NCBI RefSeq assembly: GCF_036289385.1
Contig: NZ_JAYFFH010000002.1
Location: forward strand, 294,504 to 358,503
DNA: 64,000 bases
Direction of reading: 5' to 3'
From: Anaerofustis butyriciformans
Lineage (GTDB): Bacteria; Bacillota; Clostridia; Eubacteriales; Anaerofustaceae
Under the pieces are notes generated by a model. The model worked only from the letters and a program-made list of their open reading frames with translations. It was not told the origin of the DNA and did not search any database. A program made the position numbers and the translations under genes. This document shows positions 17,401-25,692 of the stretch, one piece after another. Each line of letters begins with the position of its first letter. The first letter of the stretch is position 1.

Positions 17401-17872
17401 CAAAGGGGAAGTATCCAAAAAAGAAGTAGAAACAAGTATAAATATGAAAGTAGATGCTTATATAGGAAAGAATTATATTGAAGATGAAATGCAAAGAATT
17501 CTTACTTATAAAGAAATAGCGGGCGTTGAAACAGAATCTGACAAAGAAGACCTTATTGATCATTTAATAGATGTGTATGGAGATATTCCATCTGCAACAA
17601 TGAACCTTATTAATATATCCCTTCTTAGAAATAAAGCATCTATGAAAAATATATTAAGCATTAACGTAAATGAGCAAAATAGAGAGATATATTTTGATTT
17701 TGATAAAGATACTGAAATCAATATAGATATAGTAAATAATCTATATGAAACCTTTAAGGGCAAATTTATAAAGAATACAAAATTTATAAGAATATGTTTC
17801 CCTTATAAAAAGACTAGAAATGTTCATATAAATATCATGAAGCTTATAGATAAAATAATTGATAATCTATGA
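14426..17872 (+). CDS. mfd: Transcription-repair coupling factor Mfd
   Basis: The protein has 1148 residues, normal length. In order: UvrB-like N-terminal region (GQGVYSVKGGIVDVF), RNA-polymerase-interaction domain (SEISKGDYVVHETYGIGRYL), helicase lobe 1 with Walker A GDVGFGKTEVAMRA and DEEQRFG box, SATPIPRTL, lobe 2 with TAIVENGLNI and QLRGRVGRS, and a C-terminal TRCF domain. It removes RNA polymerase stalled at lesions and recruits UvrA. The RBS is weak (AGAGGG). Confidence 0.97.
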   Translation: MFGTIFNETKLGERIKFDDKKGSIFVHGVSANLKNMLSLYTYEKENNPIIYILKDDLAAKEVYKELIDIKGEDDILYYPQKPITHEFIDAHSMELTNKRVSVIKNALMDEKKIIVTSINAICEKGVFFTKEDIITKKVEDIWDIDDFIKTLEYFGYEREYEVSGQGVYSVKGGIVDVFVMGEEKPVRIEFFDDEIDSIRTFDTVTGKSIDMLESFTLVPAKTSILNFEKLNGLNKKARGKLEKDIAKNTDEEIDKNYRELYEKIKDNTNSTTKYVFYALKELKSILDLFTDPIIIFDDYSLLKKSYNSFYKKNKEELKDLYEHGKILNNQVNNHFTFSHVEEIFIRNNSMIYFDLSMTSNNLFCKDIIEIKSADNINYVKNIHFLIDSIVSFLKDDYKVLITYRNEKEKKNLSEFLDNYKLTYSENIAKGRIAFVKENIKYGVNILSEKMFILSYNDILKKKETKKTVKKSDKKKEKAFFSEISKGDYVVHETYGIGRYLGMVNMEAGGLYNDYLEIEFAGSDKLYVIANKMHLVSKYIGSDDAPPKLNKLGSQVWENTKARTKKAVKELAKEYITLYAKRREIKGYAFSSDTPWQKEFEDSFGYELTEDQERCVREVKEDMEKPYPMDRLVCGDVGFGKTEVAMRAVFKACMDSKQCAVLVPTTILAMQHYDTFVERFKDFPVTIEMLSRFKTKKEQDKIIDKLKRGKVDIVIGTHKLLSDSIQFKDLGLLVVDEEQRFGVAHKDKLKLLKENVDTLTLSATPIPRTLNMSLIGIRDLSTIEKPPKEREETETYVLEYDDYIIKEAINRELRRDGQVFFVYNSVKNAESTCSYLRKLIPGLKVEFANGQMPERELEKTMFRFLNKEFDVLVCTAIVENGLNILNANTMIIKDGNNLGLSQLYQLRGRVGRSNKNAYCYITYEKNRALNETAVKRLKAINEFTKFGSGFQIAIRDLQIRGAGNLLGANQSGHFSSVGYELYTKMLSEALKESKGEVSKKEVETSINMKVDAYIGKNYIEDEMQRILTYKEIAGVETESDKEDLIDHLIDVYGDIPSATMNLINISLLRNKASMKNILSINVNEQNREIYFDFDKDTEINIDIVNNLYETFKGKFIKNTKFIRICFPYKKTRNVHINIMKLIDKIIDNL

Positions 17873-17887
17873 TGGATTGTGTATAAT
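17859..17887 (+). promoter_or_regulatory. Promoter of the PrsA-like gene, starting inside mfd
   Basis: TTGATA (17859-17864, within the last codons of mfd), 17-bp spacer, TATAAT (17882-17887). Confidence 0.6.
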
Positions 17888-17941
17888 TTATAAGATTAAT
17901 CATTATTAATATAAAAGTTTATGTAACAGAAAGGAAATGTT

Positions 17942-19447
17942 ATGAAAATTATAAATAAAGTTGTTTGTATTGCTGTATCACTGCTTTTTGTATTATCTGT
18001 ATGTGGATGTACGGTAAACGAAGAAAAACTTGCTTCAAGTGCTGTTGCAAAAGTTAATGATACGGAAATTTTAAAATCTCAAATGAATGAAATTGTTAAT
18101 TTTACTGCTGTATATTATTATGCTACAACAGGACAAGATATAACGGAAGATGAAGATTCTTTTAACACCATGAAAGAAGACATTGTTAATGATATGGTTG
18201 AAAGAGAGCTTATTAAAACAGTAGCTGATAAATATGGCTATAAAGTTGATGAAAAAGAAGTTAAAGACGGTGTAGATAATTTACTAGCAGGAATTGAAGA
18301 TAGTCAGTATATATCAGATGATGATTATTTAGAAGTGTTGCAAAAATACGGTTTTAAAGATGAAAAAAGTTTTAAAGAAGCCGTGACAACATATTCAGAA
18401 GCTATGACTTATACTAATGGTTTTATGGATAAATTCAGAAACGAAGTTCAAGGTAAAGGTTATGCAACTTCAACATATATGACTGTAGATGATATCGATG
18501 TACCGGCATATATTTACTATTATGTATATATTCAAAAAACAATAGAAGAAGAATATAACAGCTATATGAATTCTTATTACTCAGCTTCTGATTCTTCTGC
18601 TGAGTTGGAATCAAAAACTCCTGAAGAAATAAAAGAAGATACAGAAGAAACAATAAAAGAAAAAGCTGCTTTTTATGCTGAGGGAACAGCAAAAAAACTT
18701 CAAGTTACAGATGAAACAATTAATAATATAAAGAAACAAAATTCAACATATGATTCAATTTATGATGCAGAAACAATGGAATCTGTATATAATGCATATG
18801 GTATAACAAAAGAACAATATGATAAAGCTGCTACATGGGTAGCAACTGCTGATGCTTACAAAAATAAACTTCATGATGAAGTTTCATATGAAAAACCTAC
18901 AGAAGATGATGCAAAGAAAGAATTTGAAAAAAATACAAAACAATATGACACTTCAACAGTAAGTGCAAAACATATTTTGACACAAGATAAAGATTTAGCA
19001 AAAGAAATATATGAACAAGCAACAAAAGACGGGGCAAATTTTGATGATCTAATGAGCAAATATCAAAATGATGAAAGTGTTGAACAGGCATCTGATCTTG
19101 GCGCTTTTAAATACTCTGATATGGTTGAAGATTTTTCAAAAGCAGCATTCGATGCTGAAAAAGGTGAAGTTATAGGACCTGTTAAAACAGAATATGGTTA
19201 TCATATAGTTTATGTTTATGATAAAAATATCGTAGAACCTAAGTTTGAAGATTCAATGGATCAAATTCTAGTTACGCTTGATGCCGATAGAAAGGCTGAG
19301 GCGGCTTCTAAATTAGATGAAAAAATTAAAAAAGAACATAAATATGATATTTTAAGAACAGGAATAGATGAGCCATTCAATATGTTTATGGCTGATTTAA
19401 AAGAAAACAATAAGATTAAGACTTATAAATCTGTAATCAAAAAATAA
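17942..19447 (+). CDS. PrsA/SurA-like peptidylprolyl isomerase lipoprotein
   Basis: The protein has 501 residues, much longer than typical PrsA (about 300). A lipoprotein signal ends in a lipobox-like LSVCGC, with cysteines at 22 and 24; Cys24 is the better lipidation site. A SurA-type N-terminal helical domain (VAKVNDTEILKSQMNEIVNF) follows, then a long acidic helical insert, and a parvulin domain at about 340-430 (VSAKHILTQDKDLA, DLGAFKYSDMVEDFSKAAF, VKTEYGYHIVYV). It folds proteins outside the membrane. A terminator follows. Confidence 0.88.
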   Translation: MKIINKVVCIAVSLLFVLSVCGCTVNEEKLASSAVAKVNDTEILKSQMNEIVNFTAVYYYATTGQDITEDEDSFNTMKEDIVNDMVERELIKTVADKYGYKVDEKEVKDGVDNLLAGIEDSQYISDDDYLEVLQKYGFKDEKSFKEAVTTYSEAMTYTNGFMDKFRNEVQGKGYATSTYMTVDDIDVPAYIYYYVYIQKTIEEEYNSYMNSYYSASDSSAELESKTPEEIKEDTEETIKEKAAFYAEGTAKKLQVTDETINNIKKQNSTYDSIYDAETMESVYNAYGITKEQYDKAATWVATADAYKNKLHDEVSYEKPTEDDAKKEFEKNTKQYDTSTVSAKHILTQDKDLAKEIYEQATKDGANFDDLMSKYQNDESVEQASDLGAFKYSDMVEDFSKAAFDAEKGEVIGPVKTEYGYHIVYVYDKNIVEPKFEDSMDQILVTLDADRKAEAASKLDEKIKKEHKYDILRTGIDEPFNMFMADLKENNKIKTYKSVIKK

Positions 19448-19475
19448 AAAGAACTGCTTTGTCAGTTCTTTTTTT
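19446..19475 (+). terminator. Terminator of the PrsA-like gene
   Basis: AAAAAGAACTG pairs with CAGTTCTTTTT around CTTTGT, ending in a T-run. It lies about 10 bp upstream of the MerR-type -35. Confidence 0.85.
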
Positions 19476-19484
19476 ATAAAAGTA

Positions 19485-19515
19485 TTGACTTAGAGTTAGC
19501 TCCAAGGTGTAAATT
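19485..19515 (+). promoter_or_regulatory. MerR-family type promoter/operator of the merR-CMD operon
   Basis: TTGACT (19485-19490), 19-bp spacer, TAAATT (19510-19515). The spacer holds the dyad TAGAGTTAGCTCCA. Element spacing and most operator bases match the site at 1021-1051, implying one regulator for both and autoregulation here. Confidence 0.8.
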
Positions 19516-19573
19516 ATATATAGGAAATACAAATTACTAAAAATTATATATTTAAAATATAGAGGTAAGGAAA

Positions 19574-19951
19574 ATGAAAATAGCCGAAGTTAGTAAAAAA
19601 ATGAATTTATCTCAAGATACGCTTAGATATTATGAGCGTATTGGGCTTATTCCACCGGTAAAAAGAAATTCTTCAGGAATAAGGGATTATAGCGAAAAAG
19701 ATATTGGATGGGTAGAATTTATTAAATGTATGAGAGGGGCAGGGCTTTCAATTGAAAGTTTAATAGAGTATGTAAAATTATTTGAAGAAGGTGACAAAAC
19801 TGCAAGAGCAAGAAAAGATATATTATTTGAAGAAAGAGAAAAGTTAATTGAAAGAATCAATTCAATGCAGGAAACTCTTGAAAGATTAAATAAAAAAATT
19901 GAAAGATATGAAAAATGTCTTAAAAAAGAAAAGGAACTCAGAGGTGAATAA
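19574..19951 (+). CDS. MerR-family regulator, NmlR/AdhR-like
   Basis: The protein has 125 residues. The winged helix-turn-helix is MKIAEVSKKMNLSQDTLRYY followed by ERIGLIPPVKRNSSGIRDYS; WVEFIKCMRGAGLSIESL holds Cys52, the position used as the thiol sensor in Bacillus AdhR and related NmlR proteins. A C-terminal coiled coil (about 80-118) dimerises it and there is no large effector domain. It probably activates its own promoter and the one at 1021-1051 in response to aldehydes or other electrophiles. It is 2 bp upstream of the CMD gene. Confidence 0.88.
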   Translation: MKIAEVSKKMNLSQDTLRYYERIGLIPPVKRNSSGIRDYSEKDIGWVEFIKCMRGAGLSIESLIEYVKLFEEGDKTARARKDILFEEREKLIERINSMQETLERLNKKIERYEKCLKKEKELRGE

Positions 19952-19953
19952 AA

Positions 19954-20712
19954 ATGAAAGATGACAGAATTAATTTAGCAAAAGAAAATTTAAGAAACCT
20001 TGTTTCAAACGGAAATGTTGAAAATATATTAGATTCAGAATTTGAACAAATAATGAATTATTTTATTTATGGAGAAGTGTTTGAAAGTAGTGATTTAATA
20101 GATAAAAAATTTAGAGAGCTTATTACAATAAGTGTTTTAACTGCGAATGGTTTATTTTCATCTCTTAAAGAACATATTGAATATGCCCTAAATTTAAAAG
20201 CAAGCAGTGTAGAAATAAATGAAACAATATTACAATGTTCTCCTTATATTGGTTTTGCTAAGGTCAAGGAAGCTATGAAGATTATGAAAGAAGTTTTTAA
20301 AGAAAACAATATTCATTATCCTGTAGAAAGTCAAAAGACAACAAATGAAGAGAATAGATTTGAAGAAGGATTAAAAGTTCAAAAAGAAATTTTTGGAGAA
20401 GTTATCGATCAGTTACATGAAAATGCACCAAAAAATCAAAAACATATACAAAATTATTTATCTGCGATGTGCTTTGGAGACTTTTATACAAGAAAATGCC
20501 TGAATTTGAAACAAAGAGAAATAATTACTTTAAGTTGTTTAATATCTCTTGGAGGATGTGAAAGTCAAGTTAAATCTCATATTCAAGGAAATATTAATGT
20601 AGGAAATACAAAAGAAATACTTATTGCGGTTATAACCCAGTGTCTGCCATATATAGGCTTTCCAAGAACGTTAAATGCCTTTAATTGTTTAAATGAAGTC
20701 ATACCTGATTAG
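19954..20712 (+). CDS. Tandem carboxymuconolactone-decarboxylase (AhpD-fold) protein
   Basis: The protein has 252 residues with two CMD-like modules: about 10-115 (LIDKKFRELITISVLTANGL, SLKEHIEYALNLKAS) and about 130-250 (LNLKQREIITLSCLISLGG, CESQVKSHIQGNINVGNTKE). Neither shows the AhpD CXXC pair. Single cysteines occur at LQCSPYIGF, LSCLISLGGC and TQCLPYIGF. Such proteins commonly accompany MerR stress regulators and are thought to detoxify reactive carbonyls or peroxides; the reaction is unknown. It is co-transcribed with the MerR gene. Confidence 0.85.
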   Translation: MKDDRINLAKENLRNLVSNGNVENILDSEFEQIMNYFIYGEVFESSDLIDKKFRELITISVLTANGLFSSLKEHIEYALNLKASSVEINETILQCSPYIGFAKVKEAMKIMKEVFKENNIHYPVESQKTTNEENRFEEGLKVQKEIFGEVIDQLHENAPKNQKHIQNYLSAMCFGDFYTRKCLNLKQREIITLSCLISLGGCESQVKSHIQGNINVGNTKEILIAVITQCLPYIGFPRTLNAFNCLNEVIPD

Positions 20713-20713
20713 T

Positions 20714-20754
20714 AAAAAACACTTAAACTTTATATAGAGTTTAAGTGTTTTTTT
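20714..20754 (+). terminator. Terminator of the merR-CMD operon
   Basis: A 16-bp stem starting AAAAAACACTTAAACT with an 8-nt loop and a closing T-run. It insulates the pst promoter. Confidence 0.85.
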
Positions 20755-20774
20755 ATATATAAAAAATTTACAGC

Positions 20775-20802
20775 TTTACTTTTATTTTACATTCCTTTTA
20801 CT
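20775..20802 (+). promoter_or_regulatory. PhoP box: three TTTAC(A/T) direct repeats at 11-bp intervals
   Basis: TTTACT (20775), TTTACA (20786) and TTTACT (20797) start exactly 11 bp apart, the spacing of Bacillus PhoP~P boxes (TTAACA-like repeats with 5-bp gaps). A -10-like TATATC or TATCAT follows at 20833-20840, about 30 bp downstream, and no good -35 is present, as expected for an activated promoter. A phoPR pair lies in the same cluster. Confidence 0.75.
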
Positions 20803-20875
20803 TAAGTATGATTTCCAAAGTTTAAATATTGGTATATCATAGCACCATATTAAATAAAGAGAGGAAATGAAGAAT

Positions 20876-21679
20876 ATGAAAAAGAAATTATTAGCTGTAG
20901 GTTTAGCAGCATTATGCTTAATGGGATTTGCCGGATGCGGTTCAAGCTCTGAAGGAACTGGATCAATAACAATGGCAGGTTCTACATCAATGGAAAGCGT
21001 TGCGAAAGCATGGGGTGAAGATTACCTTGCTAAAAACGGAGTAACAATCTCAGTTCAAGGCGGAGGTTCATCAGCAGGTGTAACAAGTGTTGTTGATGGA
21101 AGCGCTCAAGTTGGTATGTTAAGTAGAGATGTTAAAGATGAAGAAAAATCAGATGATTTACAAATTACTCAAGTAGCAATCGATGGTATTGCAATCGTAG
21201 TAAATCCTGAAAATGGTGTTGAAGATTTAACATCTGCTCAAATTGCTGATATTTACACAGGAAAAATCACAAACTGGAAAGAAGTTGGCGGAGCTGACGA
21301 AGAAATCGTAGTTGTTGGCAGAGAAGCTGGTAGTGGTACAAGAGATGGTTTTGAAAGCATTCTTGGTGTTGAAGAAAAATGTAAATACAAAGCTGAACTT
21401 AACGAAACAGGTCAAGTTAAATCAACAGTTGCTTCAACAAAAGGCGCTATCGGATATATGTCTTTAGGATATGTTGATGATGAAGTTAAAGCTGTAAAAG
21501 TTGACGGTGTTGCTCCAACAGAAGCAACAGTATCAGACGGAAGCTACAAGGTTCAAAGACCATTCATCGTAGTAACAAAAACAGATGCTTCTGAAGAAGT
21601 AAAAGCATATGTTGAATATATGTTAAGTGAAGAAGGTCAAGCTATCGTTGAAAGCAGCCACTTTGTAAAAGTAAAATAA
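20876..21679 (+). CDS. pstS: Phosphate ABC transporter substrate-binding lipoprotein PstS
   Basis: ATG 20876 is preferred to ATG 20867 because the RBS GAGAGG is only 2 bp from the latter. The protein has about 267 residues. The lipobox is FAGC. Phosphate-contact motifs are AGSTSMESVAKAW, QGGGSSAGV and GREAGSGTRDGFE. It delivers phosphate to PstC/PstA. Its codon use is more even than that of its neighbours, consistent with high expression. A long hairpin separates it from pstC. Confidence 0.96.
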   Translation: MKKKLLAVGLAALCLMGFAGCGSSSEGTGSITMAGSTSMESVAKAWGEDYLAKNGVTISVQGGGSSAGVTSVVDGSAQVGMLSRDVKDEEKSDDLQITQVAIDGIAIVVNPENGVEDLTSAQIADIYTGKITNWKEVGGADEEIVVVGREAGSGTRDGFESILGVEEKCKYKAELNETGQVKSTVASTKGAIGYMSLGYVDDEVKAVKVDGVAPTEATVSDGSYKVQRPFIVVTKTDASEEVKAYVEYMLSEEGQAIVESSHFVKVK

Positions 21680-21706
21680 TAAATTACATAAATTAAATAA
21701 TTAAAA

Positions 21707-21734
21707 CATTAATGCACCATATGGTGCATTAATG
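21707..21734. repeat. 28-nt perfect palindrome between pstS and pstC
   Basis: The arm CATTAATGCACCAT is followed at once by its exact complement. There is no T-run after it (CTTATTGAAG), so it is not a standard terminator. It probably protects or processes the pstS transcript 3' end so that PstS is made in excess of the membrane subunits. Confidence 0.7.
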
Positions 21735-21754
21735 CTTATTGAAGAGGAAAATAA

Positions 21755-22642
21755 ATGAAACTAAAAAATACATATAAACAAGATAAAATATCAAGTATAT
21801 TTGAAAAAATATTTTTTGTTTGCGCAGTAGTTTCTATTATTAGTGTAGTTGTGATAAGTTTATACATGATTATTTCAGGATTCCCTGCAATAAAAGATGT
21901 AGGGCTTTTTCATTTCTTGTTTGGGACAGAATGGAATCCAACAGGAAGTAACCCAAGCTTTGGTATTTTACCGATGATACTTTCAAGTATATGTGCTACT
22001 CTTGGTGCAATAATAATAGGAGTTCCCGTGGGAGTATTAACAGCAGTATTCTTAAGTGAAGTAGCAAACAAAAAAGTTGCTAATATTATAAGACCATTTA
22101 TTGAAATTCTTGCTGGTATACCTTCTGTAATTTACGGGTTTGTAGGATTAATATTGGTTGTACCTTTTATTGCTAATGTATTTAATTTATCATACGGAGC
22201 ATGTTTGTTTACAGGTATGCTTGTACTTGCGATAATGATACTTCCTACAATTGTAACAATAAGTGAAGATAGTTTAAGAGCTCTTCCAAATGAATATAAA
22301 GAAGCTTCTTTAGGTCTTGGCGCAACAAAAATGCAAACAATTTTTAAAATATTAATTCCTGCTGCAAGAAGCGGTATTACAACAGGGGTTGTTCTAGGTA
22401 TTGGTAGAGCGATCGGGGAAACAATGGCAGTAATCATGGTAACAGGAAACAGCGTAAATTTACCAAAATTATTCGGTTCTGTTAGACTTATGACAAGCGG
22501 TATCGTATCTGAAATGTCATATGCCGTTGGAACTCACAGAGACGCACTTTTTGCAATAGGGCTTGTATTGTTCATTTTCATTATGATAATAAACTTTGTT
22601 TTAAATATGATTTTAAATAAAGCAGATAAAAAATATGATTAA
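21755..22642 (+). CDS. pstC: Phosphate ABC transporter permease PstC
   Basis: The protein has 295 residues and six predicted transmembrane helices. FGTEWNPTGSNPSFGILPMI is the family's periplasmic loop motif, and LGATKMQTIFKILIPAARSG with TGVVLGIGRAIGETMAV is the EAA-type loop for the ATPase. RBS GAAGAGG. Second gene of the pst-pho operon. Confidence 0.96.
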   Translation: MKLKNTYKQDKISSIFEKIFFVCAVVSIISVVVISLYMIISGFPAIKDVGLFHFLFGTEWNPTGSNPSFGILPMILSSICATLGAIIIGVPVGVLTAVFLSEVANKKVANIIRPFIEILAGIPSVIYGFVGLILVVPFIANVFNLSYGACLFTGMLVLAIMILPTIVTISEDSLRALPNEYKEASLGLGATKMQTIFKILIPAARSGITTGVVLGIGRAIGETMAVIMVTGNSVNLPKLFGSVRLMTSGIVSEMSYAVGTHRDALFAIGLVLFIFIMIINFVLNMILNKADKKYD

Positions 22643-22657
22643 AGACAGGAGGGTAAT

Positions 22658-23506
22658 ATGAAAAATAAAAAGTTAAGAATTAGTGATACCATACTAAGAA
22701 GCTTAGTTATTTTATGTGCGGGATTTACAGCATTACTTGCCTTGTCTTTGGTTCTATATGTTTTATTTAAAGGTGCAGGCAGTATAAACTGGGAAATGCT
22801 TACAACATCTCCGAGCGAACTTAAAGGGACAGTCGGGGTTCTTCCAATGATTGTAAATACTCTTTATATGATAGTACTTACACTTATCGTATCTGTTCCA
22901 ATAGGAATCGGAAGTGCAATATACCTTAATGAATATGCAAAGAAAGACAGCAAAATCGTAAGACTTGTTGAATTCACAACACAAACTCTTGCAGGTATTC
23001 CTTCAATTATTTACGGTTTGTTTGGATATATGTTCTTTTCTATATTCTGCGGTTTTGGTGTATCTATTTTATCAGGTGCCTTAACTCTTGCAATTATGGT
23101 TCTTCCTACTTTAATAAGAACTACACAAGAAGCTTTAAGCAGTGTGCCTGATATGTACAGAGAAGGTGCTCTTGGTATGGGAGCAAGAAAAATTCATTTA
23201 ATAAGAACTATTTTACTTCCATGTTCAATGCCTGGTATAGTGACAGCTGTAATTTTAAGTATAGGTAAAGTTGTAGGAGAAAGTGCAGCTTTGATATTTA
23301 CATCAGGTATGGGATATATGTTAACAGATGGAGTAATAAGTCATATATTTAAAAGCGGTGCAACACTTACCGTTCAACTTTATTTATATGCATCACGTGG
23401 AGAAAACTTATCAGTATGTTTTGCCCTTGCAAGTATACTTATAGTTATTGTTTTAATAATAAATGTATCAGCGAGATTGCTTTCAAAGAAATTGGAGGCT
23501 AAGTAG
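22658..23506 (+). CDS. pstA: Phosphate ABC transporter permease PstA
   Basis: The protein has 282 residues and six predicted helices. GTVGVLPMIVNTLYMIVLTL, AGIPSIIYGLFGYMFF and the EAA loop MGARKIHLIRTILLPCSMPG identify it. It starts 15 bp after pstC with RBS AGGAGGG and pairs with PstC in the membrane. Confidence 0.96.
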   Translation: MKNKKLRISDTILRSLVILCAGFTALLALSLVLYVLFKGAGSINWEMLTTSPSELKGTVGVLPMIVNTLYMIVLTLIVSVPIGIGSAIYLNEYAKKDSKIVRLVEFTTQTLAGIPSIIYGLFGYMFFSIFCGFGVSILSGALTLAIMVLPTLIRTTQEALSSVPDMYREGALGMGARKIHLIRTILLPCSMPGIVTAVILSIGKVVGESAALIFTSGMGYMLTDGVISHIFKSGATLTVQLYLYASRGENLSVCFALASILIVIVLIINVSARLLSKKLEAK

Positions 23507-23514
23507 GAGGAAAA

Positions 23515-24276
23515 ATGGAAAAGAGAAAAAAGATTATTACTAAAGATATGAATCTTTATTATTCAGAAAACCATGCTTTAAAAAATATAAACATGGATAT
23601 TTTAGAAAATGAAGTAGTATCATTAATAGGTCCAAGTGGATGCGGTAAGTCTACATATTTAAAAAGTTTAAATAGAATGAATGATTTGGTAGATGGAGTA
23701 AAAATTACCGGGGAAATATTAATTGATAATGAAAATATATATGATAATGATATTGATGTAACATTGCTTAGAAAAAAAGTAGGTATGGTATTCCAAAAAC
23801 CAAACCCATTCCCAATGAGCATATATGATAACATTGCTTATGGTCCGAGAGTTCACGGAATAAAAAATAAAAGCGAACTTGATGAAATTGTAGAAAGAAG
23901 TTTAAGAGGTGCTGCTTTATTTGATGAAGTAAAAGACAGACTCAAAAAATCTGCTTTTGGTTTATCAGGTGGTCAACAACAAAGACTTTGTATTGCCAGA
24001 GCATTGGCAGTTGAACCTGAAATTCTTCTTATGGATGAACCGACTTCAGCTTTAGACCCTATTTCTACAATGAAGATAGAGGAATTGGTATTTGACCTTA
24101 AAAAGAAATATACTGTTGTAATTGTAACTCATAATATGCAACAGGCTGCAAGAATTTCTGATAAAACAGCATTTTTCTTGCTTGGAGAATTAATTGAATA
24201 CAATAAAACTTCTTCTTTGTTTGCTAATCCAAAGCATCCAAAAACAGAAGAATACATAACAGGAAGATTTGGTTGA
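23515..24276 (+). CDS. pstB: Phosphate ABC transporter ATPase PstB
   Basis: The protein has 253 residues. Walker A GPSGCGKST, PstB-specific SLNRMNDLVDGVKITGEI, VGMVFQKPNPFPMSIYDNIA, signature LSGGQQQRLCIARALA and Walker B LLMDEPTSALDPIS. It drives phosphate import and, with PhoU, signals phosphate status. RBS AGGAGG directly follows pstA. Confidence 0.97.
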   Translation: MEKRKKIITKDMNLYYSENHALKNINMDILENEVVSLIGPSGCGKSTYLKSLNRMNDLVDGVKITGEILIDNENIYDNDIDVTLLRKKVGMVFQKPNPFPMSIYDNIAYGPRVHGIKNKSELDEIVERSLRGAALFDEVKDRLKKSAFGLSGGQQQRLCIARALAVEPEILLMDEPTSALDPISTMKIEELVFDLKKKYTVVIVTHNMQQAARISDKTAFFLLGELIEYNKTSSLFANPKHPKTEEYITGRFG

Positions 24277-24318
24277 TACTTAACTATAACTTATCAAACA
24301 GGAAGGAGAAATATATAA

Positions 24319-24993
24319 ATGAGTGCAAGAAGAAGATTTGATGAAGAACTTGGTTTATTACATAATGAGCTTATTGAAATGGGTTCTATGATTGAAAAGG
24401 CAATAAAGTCTTCATTTGAAGCAATTGAAAGTGATGATGAAGATATTGCAAGAGATATTATTGAAAATGATAAAGCAATAAATGAAATGGAAAGAAAAAT
24501 CGAAGCAAGATGCCTTAAGTTGATTTTAAGGCAACAACCGGTTGCTTCTGACTTAAGGCTTATTTCAACAGCAATGAAGATGATTACCGATATGGAAAGA
24601 ATCGGGGATCATGCTGCTGATATAGCATCAATCTGCATACCTGACGAAAGAGAAAAAAATCAAGAAAAATTTAAAATTGTAGATGAAAAGATTATACAAA
24701 TGTCAAATATTGACCTTGAAATGGTTGCGTCAAGTATTTCAGCTTTTGTCAACGACAATTTGGAACTTGCAAAAACTACCATTAAAACGGATGCCGAAGT
24801 TGACGAGTTGTTTTATGAAGTCAGAGATGATATAATAAAAGGGCTTAAAAATGATGAAATCTCTCCGGGACTTGCAATGGATACGTTAATGCTTATTAAG
24901 TATCTTGAAAGAATAGGAGACCATGCGACAAATATTTGTGAATGGGTAATCTTCTATTTGACGGGAGAACATAAAAACAAAAAATTATTGTAA
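24319..24993 (+). CDS. phoU: Phosphate signalling protein PhoU
   Basis: The protein has 224 residues, two repeated three-helix modules with the metal-site motifs MIENDKAINEMERKIE-like (IENDKAINEMERKIEARCLK) and MKMITDMERIGDHAADIAS, repeated as LMLIKYLERIGDHATNICEW. It links PstB state to the PhoR kinase. It lies 42 bp after pstB with RBS AAGGAGA. Confidence 0.96.
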   Translation: MSARRRFDEELGLLHNELIEMGSMIEKAIKSSFEAIESDDEDIARDIIENDKAINEMERKIEARCLKLILRQQPVASDLRLISTAMKMITDMERIGDHAADIASICIPDEREKNQEKFKIVDEKIIQMSNIDLEMVASSISAFVNDNLELAKTTIKTDAEVDELFYEVRDDIIKGLKNDEISPGLAMDTLMLIKYLERIGDHATNICEWVIFYLTGEHKNKKLL

Positions 24994-25011
24994 TAAAGGA
25001 TAGTGAAAATT

Positions 25012-25692
25012 ATGGGAAATTATATTTATGTAGTTGAGGATGATAACAATATAAGCGAATTATTGAAATGTTCATTGGAAGCATTTAATTTTTACGTAAA
25101 AGTATACGAAAATTGTGAAGACATGATGGTTGCATTAAAGGAAGAAAAACCTAAATTGATGCTTCTTGATATTATGCTTCCAGGAATGAGCGGCATAGAT
25201 GCATTAAAACTACTTAAAAACAGTAAAAAATATAAAGAAATTCCCATAATTATTCTAAGTGCAAAAAGCAGTGAAATAGACAAAGTAAATGCTTTAGAGC
25301 TTGGTGCCGATGATTATGTCACAAAACCTTTCTCTGTTTTAGAGCTTTCTTCAAGAATTAAAAGCGTGCTTAGAAGAAGTTATAAAGAAGAGGATAATAT
25401 ATTAAGTTATAAAGATATAACAATAGATAAAGAAAATTATTTAGTTACACATTCCGGAGAAGAAGTGGTTCTTACGAAGAAAGAATATAAAATACTTCTT
25501 TATATGTTTGAAAACGAAGGAAGGGTAGTAACCAGAGAAGAACTTTTGAACGAAGTATGGGGATATGATTTTGAAGGTGAAAGTCGTACTCTTGATATGC
25601 ATATGAAAACTTTAAGAAATAAAATCGGAAGCGAAGACGATAAGTATAAGTATATAAAAACTGTTAGAGGAATAGGTTATAAATTAGGATAA
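25012..25692 (+). CDS. phoP: PhoP-like response regulator (OmpR family)
   Basis: The start is ATG 25012 (AAAGGA 11 bp upstream); GTG 25003 is too close to the RBS. The protein has 226 residues. Receiver domain with VVEDD, phospho-acceptor Asp53 in LLDIMLPGMSG, and K in VTKPFSVLEL; winged helix C-terminus with LTKKEYKILLYMFENEGRVV and YIKTVRGIGYKLG. It is the natural binder of the PhoP box at 20775-20802. Its stop overlaps the start of the kinase gene. Confidence 0.92.
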   Translation: MGNYIYVVEDDNNISELLKCSLEAFNFYVKVYENCEDMMVALKEEKPKLMLLDIMLPGMSGIDALKLLKNSKKYKEIPIIILSAKSSEIDKVNALELGADDYVTKPFSVLELSSRIKSVLRRSYKEEDNILSYKDITIDKENYLVTHSGEEVVLTKKEYKILLYMFENEGRVVTREELLNEVWGYDFEGESRTLDMHMKTLRNKIGSEDDKYKYIKTVRGIGYKLG

